Source: Pseudomonas sp. UMAB-08 (GTDB lineage: Bacteria; Pseudomonadota; Gammaproteobacteria; Pseudomonadales; Pseudomonadaceae). From it: DNA of 64,000 bases. Below, in pieces: positions 45,507 to 55,195 of this stretch (within the stretch, counting starts at the first letter, position 1; every line of letters begins with the position of its first letter). The position numbers and the translations under genes are program-made. The notes beneath the pieces are model-generated. The model was given only the letters and a program-made list of their open reading frames with translations, had not been told where the DNA came from and ran no database searches. The DNA lies in assembly GCF_900095225.1 (NCBI RefSeq), contig NZ_LT607414.1:62001-126000 (forward strand), in the 5' to 3' direction.

Positions 45507-46805
45507 ATGAGCCTGCCCCACTCAAGCACCCCCACCCACGTGCTCATCATTGGTTATGTCTGGCCAGAACCGCGCTCGTCTGCGGCGGGCGGTCACATGA
45601 TGCAGTTGATCGAGTGCTTTCTGAGTCAAGGCTGGCAAATTACCTTCAGCAGCCCTGCGAGTGAAGGCGAACACAAAGCTGATCTGGCCGCTCTCGGCAT
45701 TGCCGAAGTGAGCATCGAACTGAATAACAGCAGCTTCGATGTGTTCATCAGCGAACTGCAGCCGGATATCGTGTTGTTCGACCAATTCTTGATGGAAGAG
45801 CAATTTGGCTGGCGCGTGGAGAAGCATTGTCCTGATGCACTGCGCATTCTCGAAACCTCAGACCTGCAAAGTCTGCGCAATGCACGGCATCAACTCCTCA
45901 AGAATCACTTAAAAAATGATCCTGATAGTGATGATTTAACTGATCTTTTCAGTCGTTCATCTCACGCTATTTTTTCGCCTATGGCCGCAAGCGACCTGGC
46001 CCAGCGCGAAATTGCCGCGATCTACCGCTCCGACATCAGCCTGATGATCTCCGACGTTGAAATCGACCTGCTGGTCAATCAGTTCAAGCTCCCCACAGCC
46101 TTATTGCACTGGTGCCCGCTGATGCTCGATGGCACGCCGAGCAGCGCGCGCCCCTTCGAGGAGCGAGCGCACTTCCTTAGCATTGGTAATTTTCGCCACG
46201 CGCCGAACTGGGATGCGGTGTTATGGATGAAAAATACGATCTGGCCACTGATTCGCCAACAGCTACCCTCTGCGCAACTGCACATCTACGGCGCTTATAC
46301 CCCTCCCAAAGCCACGGCCTTGCACAACGCAGCACAGGGGTTTCATGTAATGAACTGGGCGGAAGATGCACTGGAGGTGATGTCCGGAGCGCGAGTCTGT
46401 CTGGCCCCCTTGCGGTTTGGTGCTGGCATCAAAGGCAAGATCGTCGACGCCATGCTCTGCGGCACCCCCAATGTCACCACGCCTATTGGCGCTGAAGCCA
46501 TAGCTGGCGAACTGCCATGGCCGGGCGCGATAGGCAGTAGCGCCAGCGCCATCGCAGCTGCAGCCGTCGAACTCTATCGGGACAAAACCCTGTGGACACA
46601 GGCGCAAACCAACGGCTGGGCGATAGTGGATGCGCGCTATCAATATCAGCAGCACTGCGCGAGCCTGATCGCCCGAATCGAGGCCTGCCGGCAGAACCTG
46701 CAACAGCATCGAACCGATAATTTCACCGGGGCCATGCTGCGTCACCATCATCACAAAAGTACCCAGTACATGGCGCAATGGATCGAGGCCAAGAATCGGA
46801 CTTAA
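45507..46805 (+). CDS. Glycosyltransferase (GT-B, group 1-like)
   Basis: 432 aa. A GT-B fold: N-terminal Rossmann-like part (HVLIIGYVWPEPRSSAAGGHMMQLIECF) and C-terminal nucleotide-sugar lobe (FLSIGNFRHAPNWDAVLWM; LHIYGAY; CLAPLRFGAGIKGKIVDAMLCGTPNVTT). The glycine-rich loop AAGGHM near residue 28 fits donor binding. No sugar-synthesis genes adjoin, so acceptor and donor are unknown. The small unknown gene follows after 16 nt and may be co-transcribed. Confidence 0.85.
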   Translation: MSLPHSSTPTHVLIIGYVWPEPRSSAAGGHMMQLIECFLSQGWQITFSSPASEGEHKADLAALGIAEVSIELNNSSFDVFISELQPDIVLFDQFLMEEQFGWRVEKHCPDALRILETSDLQSLRNARHQLLKNHLKNDPDSDDLTDLFSRSSHAIFSPMAASDLAQREIAAIYRSDISLMISDVEIDLLVNQFKLPTALLHWCPLMLDGTPSSARPFEERAHFLSIGNFRHAPNWDAVLWMKNTIWPLIRQQLPSAQLHIYGAYTPPKATALHNAAQGFHVMNWAEDALEVMSGARVCLAPLRFGAGIKGKIVDAMLCGTPNVTTPIGAEAIAGELPWPGAIGSSASAIAAAAVELYRDKTLWTQAQTNGWAIVDARYQYQQHCASLIARIEACRQNLQQHRTDNFTGAMLRHHHHKSTQYMAQWIEAKNRT

Positions 46806-46821
46806 CGAAAAGGCATCAAAT

Positions 46822-47280
46822 ATGCGCAGGCGAAAGGTCATTATGCTGGCTAAACGTCTATGTCTCTATTGCCTGCTTTTATCTTCATTGGGCTATAACG
46901 GCTGGACATGGCTTACCACCAAAAACCCTCCCGAGCTGGATAAGGTTTTTCTTAAATACCCATTGCCCGATGATGGTTTTGTCTACGGCGTCAGTACAAA
47001 TGGGGGTGGCGCTACAGTGGGGTTTAGCTACAGATACTACCTAAGTAAAGGCCTGACCACAGATGAGGAAATTCTCTCTATGCTCGCCGATGAACAACCC
47101 TTTCTCATAACAAAAGATCCGGAGGTAAAGGTCGAAAGCCGCGGCGCGGAGTTGGATATTCGGGTGACTGGCCGCATTAATCAGTTTCATAGCCAGGCCC
47201 TAATCCGGCAAGTTGGCAGCGATAGCTACGCAGTGGTCAATATCAATCTGACGTCGACCAGCGGCAAAACCTATCATTAG
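46822..47280 (+). CDS. Unknown membrane-anchored protein
   Basis: 152 aa (or 145 from the ATG at 46843). A basic start and one hydrophobic helix (about 8-28) anchor or export the protein. The rest is soluble, with a Gly-rich turn (VSTNGGGATVGFSYRYY) and a beta-rich end (ALIRQVGSDSYAVVNINL). I do not recognise the family. It lies 16 nt after the glycosyltransferase, with AAAGG-type purines in front of the second ATG. Confidence 0.6.
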   Translation: MRRRKVIMLAKRLCLYCLLLSSLGYNGWTWLTTKNPPELDKVFLKYPLPDDGFVYGVSTNGGGATVGFSYRYYLSKGLTTDEEILSMLADEQPFLITKDPEVKVESRGAELDIRVTGRINQFHSQALIRQVGSDSYAVVNINLTSTSGKTYH

Positions 47281-47302
47281 TAAAATTCAATTGCCGTCGG
47301 CA

Positions 47303-47338
47303 TTGAGACCTTCGCAGGCAACCCTGCGAAGGTCTCAA
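47303..47338. other. Long perfect hairpin overlapping the cobF stop codon
   Basis: A 16-bp stem (47303-47318 with 47323-47338) with a 4-nt CAAC loop. The cobF stop (47337-47335) lies inside it. No T-run, so probably a transcript-end block between convergent genes or a REP-like remnant. Confidence 0.6.
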
Positions 47339-48093
47339 CGAGGTCTACGCAACAAATAAGTATCCATGATCCAGCCTTTCTCGCGCCTGGCAGCTTCGCG
47401 GACGCGGCGAATTTCAGCGCTGACGTCCTTGAGCTTACCCGCAATCAGGATTTCATCGGGGGTGCCCAGGTACGCGCCCCAATAGATGTAAAGATCGGTA
47501 TCGGTCAGGGTCTCAAACGTGCAATGGGCGTCGAGCATCACCACGACGTTATCGATATCCCCCTCCGGGCTCTGTGCCAGGCGCCGGCCGGTGGTGATCT
47601 GGATTGGCTCGCCAATGCGGTTCAATGGTATCCGGTGCTGGGCGACCAACGCCTGAACGCTGGTAATACCCGGAATGACCTGATACTCAAACGACTGCGC
47701 ACCGCGCTCAAGTACCCGCTCAAGAATCCGCAAGGTGCTGTCATACAGCGACGGATCGCCCCAGACCAGAAACGCGCCAACCTCCCCGTCGGCCACTTCA
47801 TCGCCAATCAGTTGCTCGAACAATACGGCGCGCTGCTCATGCCAGTGCTCGATGCCCACCTGATAGGAGTGAGGATCGTCTTCGCGCTGCGGATCCTGCA
47901 CCTGTACCACGCGATAATCGTCTCGCGTCATGTAGCGCTGGCAAATCTCCTTCCTCAAACGCAATAAATCGTCGTTGGCATAGCCTTTGTCCAGGATGAA
48001 AAACACGTTCGTCCGGTTCAGCGCGTTGATGGCCTGAACCGTGATGTGTTCCGGATTACCCGCACCGATGCCGATCAGCAGAATGTTCTTCAT
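47335..48093 (-). CDS. cobF: CobF, precorrin-6A synthase (deacetylating)
   Basis: 252 aa. SAM-dependent tetrapyrrole methylase fold (LLIGIGAGNPEHITVQA; LVWGDPSLYDSTL; YQVIPGITSVQALVAQH) with the CobF-specific C-terminus (IYWGAYLGTPDEILIAG). It methylates C-1 of precorrin-5 and releases the acetyl unit. It stands apart from the other cob genes and has no visible cobalamin riboswitch upstream. Divergent from mtlR. Confidence 0.93.
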   Translation of the reverse strand: MKNILLIGIGAGNPEHITVQAINALNRTNVFFILDKGYANDDLLRLRKEICQRYMTRDDYRVVQVQDPQREDDPHSYQVGIEHWHEQRAVLFEQLIGDEVADGEVGAFLVWGDPSLYDSTLRILERVLERGAQSFEYQVIPGITSVQALVAQHRIPLNRIGEPIQITTGRRLAQSPEGDIDNVVVMLDAHCTFETLTDTDLYIYWGAYLGTPDEILIAGKLKDVSAEIRRVREAARREKGWIMDTYLLRRPR

Positions 48094-48223
48094 GAGCTCA
48101 CATCCAAAACCACGGTCTTGCTCATTTTGTGCCCTTTAATACGACCCTTCGTTAAGTCCATGTTACCGCTCAGCCAAATAGTGCACATTAGGACCTGATC
48201 GAATCACCATCGACGACCAGTCC

Positions 48224-49129
48224 ATGACCAAAACAACAAGAATCACCGACCCCTCCTACGAACTGATGGACGACCATAACGGGCTGTCGATCATTTATCG
48301 CGAGCATGGTTTTCCCTGTCCTTTGGTGCGCTGGCATTTTCATAAAGAATACGAATTGCACCTGATCGTCGCCAGTTCGGGCAAGGTGTTCATCGGCGAT
48401 TACATCGGTAACTTCTACCCTGAAAGCCTGTTTTTGACCGGGCCGAACCTGCCGCACAACTGGATCAGCCAGGTAGGCGAAGACGAAGTGGTGCCCAAAC
48501 GCGACATGCTGGTGAATTTCACCGACGAGTTGTTCGAGAGCGGCAACCAGGTGTTTTCCGAACTCAAAACCCTGACCCCGCTGCTGGAGCGCGCGCAATA
48601 CGGGATCGAGTTTCGCTGCAAACGTACGATCCGTCAGGCGATGAAGCTGATGCAAAAAATCGCCGACAGCAGGGGTATCAGCCGGCTGGGGCATTTTTTC
48701 ATATTGCTGGAGCTTCTGGCCGCGAGTGATGACGTCCAACTGCTCTCTGGCACGACCTCGCCGCAATTGGCCGATGAACACAGTATCGACCGCACCAACC
48801 GCGCCGTGGATTACATCTTCGTCCATTACGCGCGCGAGCTGCCTCTTGAAGAGGTCGCGGAGTATCTGGGCATGAAACCGACGTATTTTTCCAGGGTCTT
48901 CAAGCAGGCGACTGGCCGTTGCTTCGTCGAGTTCGTCAATCGCCTGCGCGTCAGTAAATCCTGCGAGCTGCTGGCAGATGGCAATAAACCGGTGACCGAT
49001 GTGTGTTTCGAGTCCGGTTTCAATAATATTTCCAATTTTAATCGGCGTTTTCAGCAGCTTAAAGGCATGACGCCATCGCACTATCGTCGTTTGGCCGTCC
49101 AGCGCCTGACCGAACAAAACCTGTACTGA
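48224..49129 (+). CDS. mtlR: MtlR, AraC-family activator of the mannitol operon
   Basis: 301 aa. An N-terminal cupin-like sensing domain (YREHGFPCPLVRWHFHKEYELHLI) and a C-terminal AraC helix-turn-helix pair (LPLEEVAEYLGMKPTYFSRVFKQATG ... DVCFESGFNNISNFNRRFQQLKG). It stands just upstream of mtlE in the same direction, as in studied P. fluorescens. It should activate mtlEFGKDYZ with mannitol, sorbitol or arabitol. The sequence TAGTGCAC at 48179-48186 before its start recalls the mtlE repeats. Confidence 0.92.
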   Translation: MTKTTRITDPSYELMDDHNGLSIIYREHGFPCPLVRWHFHKEYELHLIVASSGKVFIGDYIGNFYPESLFLTGPNLPHNWISQVGEDEVVPKRDMLVNFTDELFESGNQVFSELKTLTPLLERAQYGIEFRCKRTIRQAMKLMQKIADSRGISRLGHFFILLELLAASDDVQLLSGTTSPQLADEHSIDRTNRAVDYIFVHYARELPLEEVAEYLGMKPTYFSRVFKQATGRCFVEFVNRLRVSKSCELLADGNKPVTDVCFESGFNNISNFNRRFQQLKGMTPSHYRRLAVQRLTEQNLY

Positions 49130-49193
49130 TTCACCCCGCCTTCGTCCCCTTCAACTACGCTGAAACCGCCCGACGCTATGCCGGAGCGATATT

Positions 49194-49251
49194 TCAGTGC
49201 ATTTCCGCTTGCGCCATGAGTGCAAAAAAGTATCGGTTTGAGTGCAGTGCA
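49194..49251 (+). promoter_or_regulatory. Phased AGTGCA repeats, likely MtlR sites
   Basis: AGTGCA occurs at 49196-49201, 49219-49224 and 49241-49246, with 23 and 22 bp between starts. The last two are extended to TGAGTGCA. Direct repeats two helical turns apart are typical for AraC-family activators. They lie 120-175 nt before mtlE, between it and the AraC-type mtlR. Confidence 0.65.
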
Positions 49252-49320
49252 GGATTTGTCATCTCTCCCTCAGACCGTTGTAATCAGTTCACAGTCTTCC
49301 TTGCCTCCGGAAGATACAAA

Positions 49321-49328
49321 AACAATAA
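49321..49328 (+). promoter_or_regulatory. Possible Hfq/Crc motif in the mtlE leader
   Basis: AACAATAA fits the AANAANAA catabolite-repression motif bound by Hfq/Crc on Pseudomonas mRNA leaders. It lies 42 nt before the mtlE start. Short, so chance is possible. Confidence 0.4.
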
Positions 49329-49370
49329 CTGACCTTCTGCAGCTCTCAGAGCGCAGGAGAGGAGAGATCG

Positions 49371-50681
49371 ATGAAGGCTTCAGTAAAAGCGCTACTCGCC
49401 AGCACCTGCCTGGTACTTGGCGGCACGGCCGTCGCCGGTACAGTGACCATTGCCACGGTCAACAACAGCGACATGATCCGCATGCAACGCCTGTCCAAAG
49501 CCTTCGAACAACAGCACCCTGACATCAAACTCAACTGGGTGGTGCTGGAAGAAAACGTTCTGCGCCAACGCCTGACCACCGACATCGCTACAAAAGGGGG
49601 CCAGTTCGATGTGCTGACCATCGGCATGTACGAAGCGTCGTTGTGGGGTCAGAAAGGCTGGCTGGAAGAGATGAAAGACCTGCCTGCCAGCTACGCACTC
49701 GATGACGTGTTCCCCTCGGTACGCGATGGCCTGTCTGTTGACGGCAAGCTGTATGCCCTGCCGTTCTATGCCGAAAGTTCGATGACCTACTACCGCACCG
49801 ATCTGCTCAAGGAAGCAGGCCTGACGATGCCTGAACGCCCGACCTGGACCGAGATCGCGGGCTTTGCTGAAAAACTCACCCATCGCGACAAGGAGCAATA
49901 CGGTATCTGCTTGCGCGGCAAGGCCGGTTGGGGCGAGAACATGGCGCTGATCAGTACCGTCGCCAATGCCTATGGCGCCCGCTGGTTCGATGAGCAATGG
50001 AAGCCTCAGTTCGATCAACCCGAGTGGAAAAACGCACTGAATTTCTACGTCGAAACCATGAAAAAATCCGGGCCGCCCGGCGCATCGAGCAATGGTTTCA
50101 ACGAAAACCTGGCCTTGTTCAACAGCGGCAAATGCGCGATCTGGGTCGATGCCAGCGTTGCCGGCTCTTTTGTGACCGATAAAACTCAAAGCAAGGTCGC
50201 CGACCATGTCGGCTTCACTTATGCGCCGCATGAGGTCACAGACAAAGGCTCGGCCTGGTTGTATTCCTGGGCACTGGCCATTCCAACAAGCGCAAAGAAC
50301 CAGGCTGACGCCAAAACCTTCAGCACCTGGGCGACGTCCAAAGAGTACGCCGCACTGGTTGCCGAGAAAGACGGCGTAGCCAACGTGCCGCCGGGTACTC
50401 GCGCCTCGACCTACAACGAGGCGTATATGACGGCTGCACCGTTCGCCAAAATCACCCTCGAATCGTTGAAGGCAGTCACACCCAAAACCCCTACGCTAAA
50501 ACCAGTGCCTTATGTCGGCATCCAGTTGGTGACCATCCCTGAGTTCCAGGCCATCGGCACGTCGGTCGGCCAGCAATTCTCCGCAGCCCTGGTGGGCACG
50601 ATGACAGTCGATGCCGCCCTGGCCGCCGCGCAAAACTCGACCGAGCGCGACATGAAACGAGCGGGTTATCCGAAGAAATAG
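49371..50681 (+). CDS. mtlE: MtlE, periplasmic polyol-binding protein of the mannitol ABC importer
   Basis: 436 aa with a signal peptide (about 1-22, ending AVAG). Extracellular solute-binding protein family 1 (VTIATVNNSDMIRMQRLSKAFEQQHPDIKLNWV; FYAESSMTYYRTDLLKEAGL). It captures mannitol, sorbitol or arabitol. A GAGGAGAG ribosome site precedes the ATG. It heads the operon and its permeases follow. Confidence 0.93.
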   Translation: MKASVKALLASTCLVLGGTAVAGTVTIATVNNSDMIRMQRLSKAFEQQHPDIKLNWVVLEENVLRQRLTTDIATKGGQFDVLTIGMYEASLWGQKGWLEEMKDLPASYALDDVFPSVRDGLSVDGKLYALPFYAESSMTYYRTDLLKEAGLTMPERPTWTEIAGFAEKLTHRDKEQYGICLRGKAGWGENMALISTVANAYGARWFDEQWKPQFDQPEWKNALNFYVETMKKSGPPGASSNGFNENLALFNSGKCAIWVDASVAGSFVTDKTQSKVADHVGFTYAPHEVTDKGSAWLYSWALAIPTSAKNQADAKTFSTWATSKEYAALVAEKDGVANVPPGTRASTYNEAYMTAAPFAKITLESLKAVTPKTPTLKPVPYVGIQLVTIPEFQAIGTSVGQQFSAALVGTMTVDAALAAAQNSTERDMKRAGYPKK

Positions 50682-50761
50682 TCCTCTGACTATCGCGTGT
50701 GTCGAGAGGCCCTCCGCCCCTCGACATCGTGTTCACGCTTGCGTCCAGGTTCGGAGTCATC

Positions 50762-51694
50762 ATGAATACCTCAGCCGTTAACCCCCGTCTGGACACGTCC
50801 AGTCAGCAACCCCAGGCCAAACGTCGATGGGTCAAACCCGGCTGGTTTCTGGTCAGCCCTTCCGTACTGCTGTTGCTGGTGTGGATGATTGTGCCACTGG
50901 GCATGACGATCTACTTCTCGCTGATTCGCTACAGCCTGTTGAATCCCGGCGAGAACGAATTCGTCGGACTGGAAAACTTTACCTACTTCATCACTGACAG
51001 CGGCTTCATCCCCGGCGCCACCAACACCTTGCTGCTGGTGGGGAGCGTGCTGGCAATCAGCGTGATTCTCGGTGTCCTGATTTCAGCGCTGCTGGAAGCC
51101 AGCGAATTTTTCGGTCGAGGTATCGTCCGCGTGTTGTTGATTTCGCCGTTTTTCGTCATGCCGACGGTCAGTGCACTGATCTGGAAGAATCTGATTTTCC
51201 ATCCTGTCTCGGGGATTCTGGCTGCCATATGGAAGTTCTTCGGTGCGCAGCCGGTGGACTGGCTTGCCCACTTTCCGCTGCTGTCGATCATCATTATCGT
51301 GTCCTGGCAATGGCTGCCCTTTGCCATCCTGATCCTGATGACCGCCATGCAGTCGCTGGATCAGGAGCAAAAAGAAGCCGCGCGTCTGGACGGCGCCGGT
51401 CCCTTGGCAATTTTCTGGTACCTGACACTGCCCCATCTGGCACGGCCCATTGCCGTGGTGATCATGATCGAAACGATTTTTCTGTTGTCGGTGTTCGCCG
51501 AGATTTTCACCACCACCAACGGCGGTCCGGGCTATGCCTCGACCAACCTGGCGTACCTGATCTACAACCAGGCTTTGCTGCAGTTCGATGTCGGTATGGC
51601 GTCGGCTGGCGGTTTGATTGCCGTGGTCATCGCCAACATTGCCGCGATCATCCTGATTCGGATGATTGGCAAAAACCTCACCGATAAGTCATGA
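50762..51694 (+). CDS. mtlF: MtlF, polyol ABC permease subunit
   Basis: 310 aa from the ATG at 50762. Six membrane helices. The ATPase-contact loop EAARLDGAGPLAIFWYLTLPHLARP matches the EAA motif of MalF-type permeases. It pairs with MtlG. The mtlG start lies 10 nt after its stop. Confidence 0.93.
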   Translation: MNTSAVNPRLDTSSQQPQAKRRWVKPGWFLVSPSVLLLLVWMIVPLGMTIYFSLIRYSLLNPGENEFVGLENFTYFITDSGFIPGATNTLLLVGSVLAISVILGVLISALLEASEFFGRGIVRVLLISPFFVMPTVSALIWKNLIFHPVSGILAAIWKFFGAQPVDWLAHFPLLSIIIIVSWQWLPFAILILMTAMQSLDQEQKEAARLDGAGPLAIFWYLTLPHLARPIAVVIMIETIFLLSVFAEIFTTTNGGPGYASTNLAYLIYNQALLQFDVGMASAGGLIAVVIANIAAIILIRMIGKNLTDKS

Positions 51695-51704
51695 GGGCCT
51701 TGCC

Positions 51705-52538
51705 ATGATGACGCTCAAACAATCCCGCCGCGTGCAGAGCCTGGTGCTCGGCACCCTGTCATGGGCCATAGCGGCGCTGGTGTTCTTCCCCATTTTCTGG
51801 ATGGTGTTGACCAGTTTCAAGACCGAAATCGACGCTTTCGCCACGCCACCGCAGTTCATTTTCACCCCGACGCTGGAGAATTACCTGCACATCCAGGAGC
51901 GCAGTGACTATTTTCACTTCGCCTGGAATTCGGTGCTCATCTCCTTCAGCGCCACGGCCCTGTGCATGCTGATCGCCATACCGGCGGCCTATTCCATGGC
52001 CTTCTTTGAGACCAAGCGCACCAAAGGCACCTTATTGTGGATGCTCTCGACCAAGATGCTACCGCCGGTGGGCGTGCTGATGCCGATCTACTTGCTGGCT
52101 AAAACCTTCGGCCTGCTGGACACGCGACTCGCCCTGATCATCATTTACACCCTAATCAACCTGCCCATTGTCGTGTGGATGATCTACACCTATTTCAAGG
52201 ATATCCCGCCGGACATTCTCGAAGCCGCGCGGCTGGACGGAGCCACGACCTTGCAAGAAATCTTCCGGGTGCTGGTACCCATCTGCAAAGGTGGCCTGGC
52301 GTCTACAGCCCTGCTGTCATTGATCCTGTGCTGGAACGAGGCGTTCTGGTCGCTGAACCTGACCTCGTCCAATGCCGCGCCATTGACGGCCCTGATCGCC
52401 TCCTACTCAAGCCCCGAAGGCTTGTTCTGGGCCAAGCTCTCGGCAGTCTCGACCCTGGCGTGCGCACCGATTCTGATCTTCGGCTGGATCAGCCAAAAAC
52501 AACTGGTACGCGGCCTGTCTTTTGGCGCCGTCAAATAG
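51705..52538 (+). CDS. mtlG: MtlG, polyol ABC permease subunit
   Basis: 277 aa from the ATG at 51705 (a second ATG follows directly). Six membrane helices, EAA loop EAARLDGATTLQEIFRVLVPICKGG. MalG-type partner of MtlF. GAGGGCC before the start. Confidence 0.93.
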   Translation: MMTLKQSRRVQSLVLGTLSWAIAALVFFPIFWMVLTSFKTEIDAFATPPQFIFTPTLENYLHIQERSDYFHFAWNSVLISFSATALCMLIAIPAAYSMAFFETKRTKGTLLWMLSTKMLPPVGVLMPIYLLAKTFGLLDTRLALIIIYTLINLPIVVWMIYTYFKDIPPDILEAARLDGATTLQEIFRVLVPICKGGLASTALLSLILCWNEAFWSLNLTSSNAAPLTALIASYSSPEGLFWAKLSAVSTLACAPILIFGWISQKQLVRGLSFGAVK

Positions 52539-52555
52539 CCTTTCTACCTTTTTAG

Positions 52556-52563
52556 AATAAAAA
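52556..52563 (+). promoter_or_regulatory. Possible Hfq/Crc motif before mtlK
   Basis: AATAAAAA (fits AANAANAA) lies in an A-rich stretch 21 nt before the mtlK ATG, just ahead of its CGGAGG ribosome site. A second possible catabolite-repression target within the operon. Confidence 0.35.
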
Positions 52564-52584
52564 CAGAATAGAACGGAGGCCTCC

Positions 52585-53688
<1,104 letters not shown>

Positions 53689-53706
53689 ACATTCGAGACC
53701 GCCCTC

Positions 53707-55188
53707 ATGAAACTGAACAAGCAGAACCTTTCACAACTCCCCGCCACCGTCGCTCGCCCGCTCTACAGCCCGGCCGACACTCGTCAGGGGATCGCCCACA
53801 TCGGCGTTGGCGGCTTTCACCGTGCACATCAGGCGTTCTACACCGACGCACTGATGAACCTCGGCGAAGGCCATGACTGGAGTATCTGCGGGATTGGCTT
53901 GCGTCCGGAAGATCGCGCCGTGCGTGACGCCCTCGCCGAGCAAGACTACCTCTATACGCTCTGTGAACTCGGCGATACCGACGACACCGAAACCCGGATC
54001 ATCGGTTCCATCAGCAACATGTTGCTGGCTGAAGACGGCGTGCAGCCGCTGATCGACAAGCTGGCCAGCCCTGAGATTCGGATTGTTTCACTGACGATCA
54101 CCGAAGGTGGCTACTGCATCGACGACAGCAACGGTCAATTCATGGCGCACTTGCCGCAAATTCAACATGATCTTGCGTACCCGACTGCGCCGAAAACCGT
54201 GTTCGGCCTGCTCTGCGCGGCCCTGGCAATACGCCGCGCGAACGCCCTTCCCGCCTTTACCGTAATGTCTTGCGATAACCTGCCACATAACGGCACCGTC
54301 GCACGCAAGGCGTTGCTGGCTTTCGCTGCCCTGCGAGATGCCGATCTGCACGACTGGATTGCCGCTAACGTCAGCTTCCCCAACGCCATGGTCGACCGCA
54401 TCACCCCCATGACCACCACCGCTCAGCGACTCCAGGTACACGATGAATACGGTGTCGATGATGCCTGGCCGGTGGTCTGCGAACCGTTTGTGCAATGGGT
54501 GCTGGAGGATGACTTCGTGAGCGGCCGCCCGGCCTGGGAAAAGGTCGGCGTGCAGTTCACCAGCGACGTGACCCCCTACGAAGAGATGAAAATCAAGTTA
54601 CTCAACGGCAGTCACCTTGCACTGACCTATCTGGGCTTTTTGCAGGGCTATCGCTTCGTCCACGAGACCATGAACGACCCGTTGTACGTGCAATTCGTAC
54701 GCGCCTACATGGACCTGGATGTCACGCCACAATTGTCTTCAGTGCCCGGGATCGACCTGGAAGGCTACAAGGACACATTGATCGAGCGCTTCTCCAACCA
54801 GGCGATTGCCGATCAGTTGGCGCGGGTCTGCTCCGACGGCTCGTCGAAATTCCCCAAGTTCACCGTGCCGACCATCAACCGCCTGATTCTTGATAAAGGC
54901 AACCTCGACCGTGCGTCTCTGGTGGTGGCGGCCTGGGCCATATACCTCAAGGGCGTGGATGAAGCCGGCAACACGTACCCCATCGCCGACCCCAGGGCAG
55001 AATTCTGCCGGGCGTTGGTCGCCGACGATGTCTTGATCACTCAGCGTTTGCTGGAGGTTGTAGAAATCTTTGGCACGGCGATTCCACAGTCCGCCGAATT
55101 TGTCGCCGCGTTCGAACATAACCTCAACAGCTTGCGTGAACTGGGCGTGCGCAAGACCCTGGAAAACCTGCTGGCCAAATCCGTCTGA
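53707..55188 (+). CDS. mtlD: MtlD, mannitol/arabitol 2-dehydrogenase
   Basis: 493 aa, the same length as the characterised P. fluorescens enzyme. The long-chain polyol dehydrogenase signature is visible: HIGVGGFHRAHQAFYTD for NAD and the catalytic region MKIKLLNGSHLALTYLG. It oxidises D-mannitol to D-fructose and D-arabitol to D-xylulose. It starts 18 nt after mtlK and precedes the two kinases that use these products. Confidence 0.95.
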   Translation: MKLNKQNLSQLPATVARPLYSPADTRQGIAHIGVGGFHRAHQAFYTDALMNLGEGHDWSICGIGLRPEDRAVRDALAEQDYLYTLCELGDTDDTETRIIGSISNMLLAEDGVQPLIDKLASPEIRIVSLTITEGGYCIDDSNGQFMAHLPQIQHDLAYPTAPKTVFGLLCAALAIRRANALPAFTVMSCDNLPHNGTVARKALLAFAALRDADLHDWIAANVSFPNAMVDRITPMTTTAQRLQVHDEYGVDDAWPVVCEPFVQWVLEDDFVSGRPAWEKVGVQFTSDVTPYEEMKIKLLNGSHLALTYLGFLQGYRFVHETMNDPLYVQFVRAYMDLDVTPQLSSVPGIDLEGYKDTLIERFSNQAIADQLARVCSDGSSKFPKFTVPTINRLILDKGNLDRASLVVAAWAIYLKGVDEAGNTYPIADPRAEFCRALVADDVLITQRLLEVVEIFGTAIPQSAEFVAAFEHNLNSLRELGVRKTLENLLAKSV

Positions 55189-55195
55189 GGTGAAC

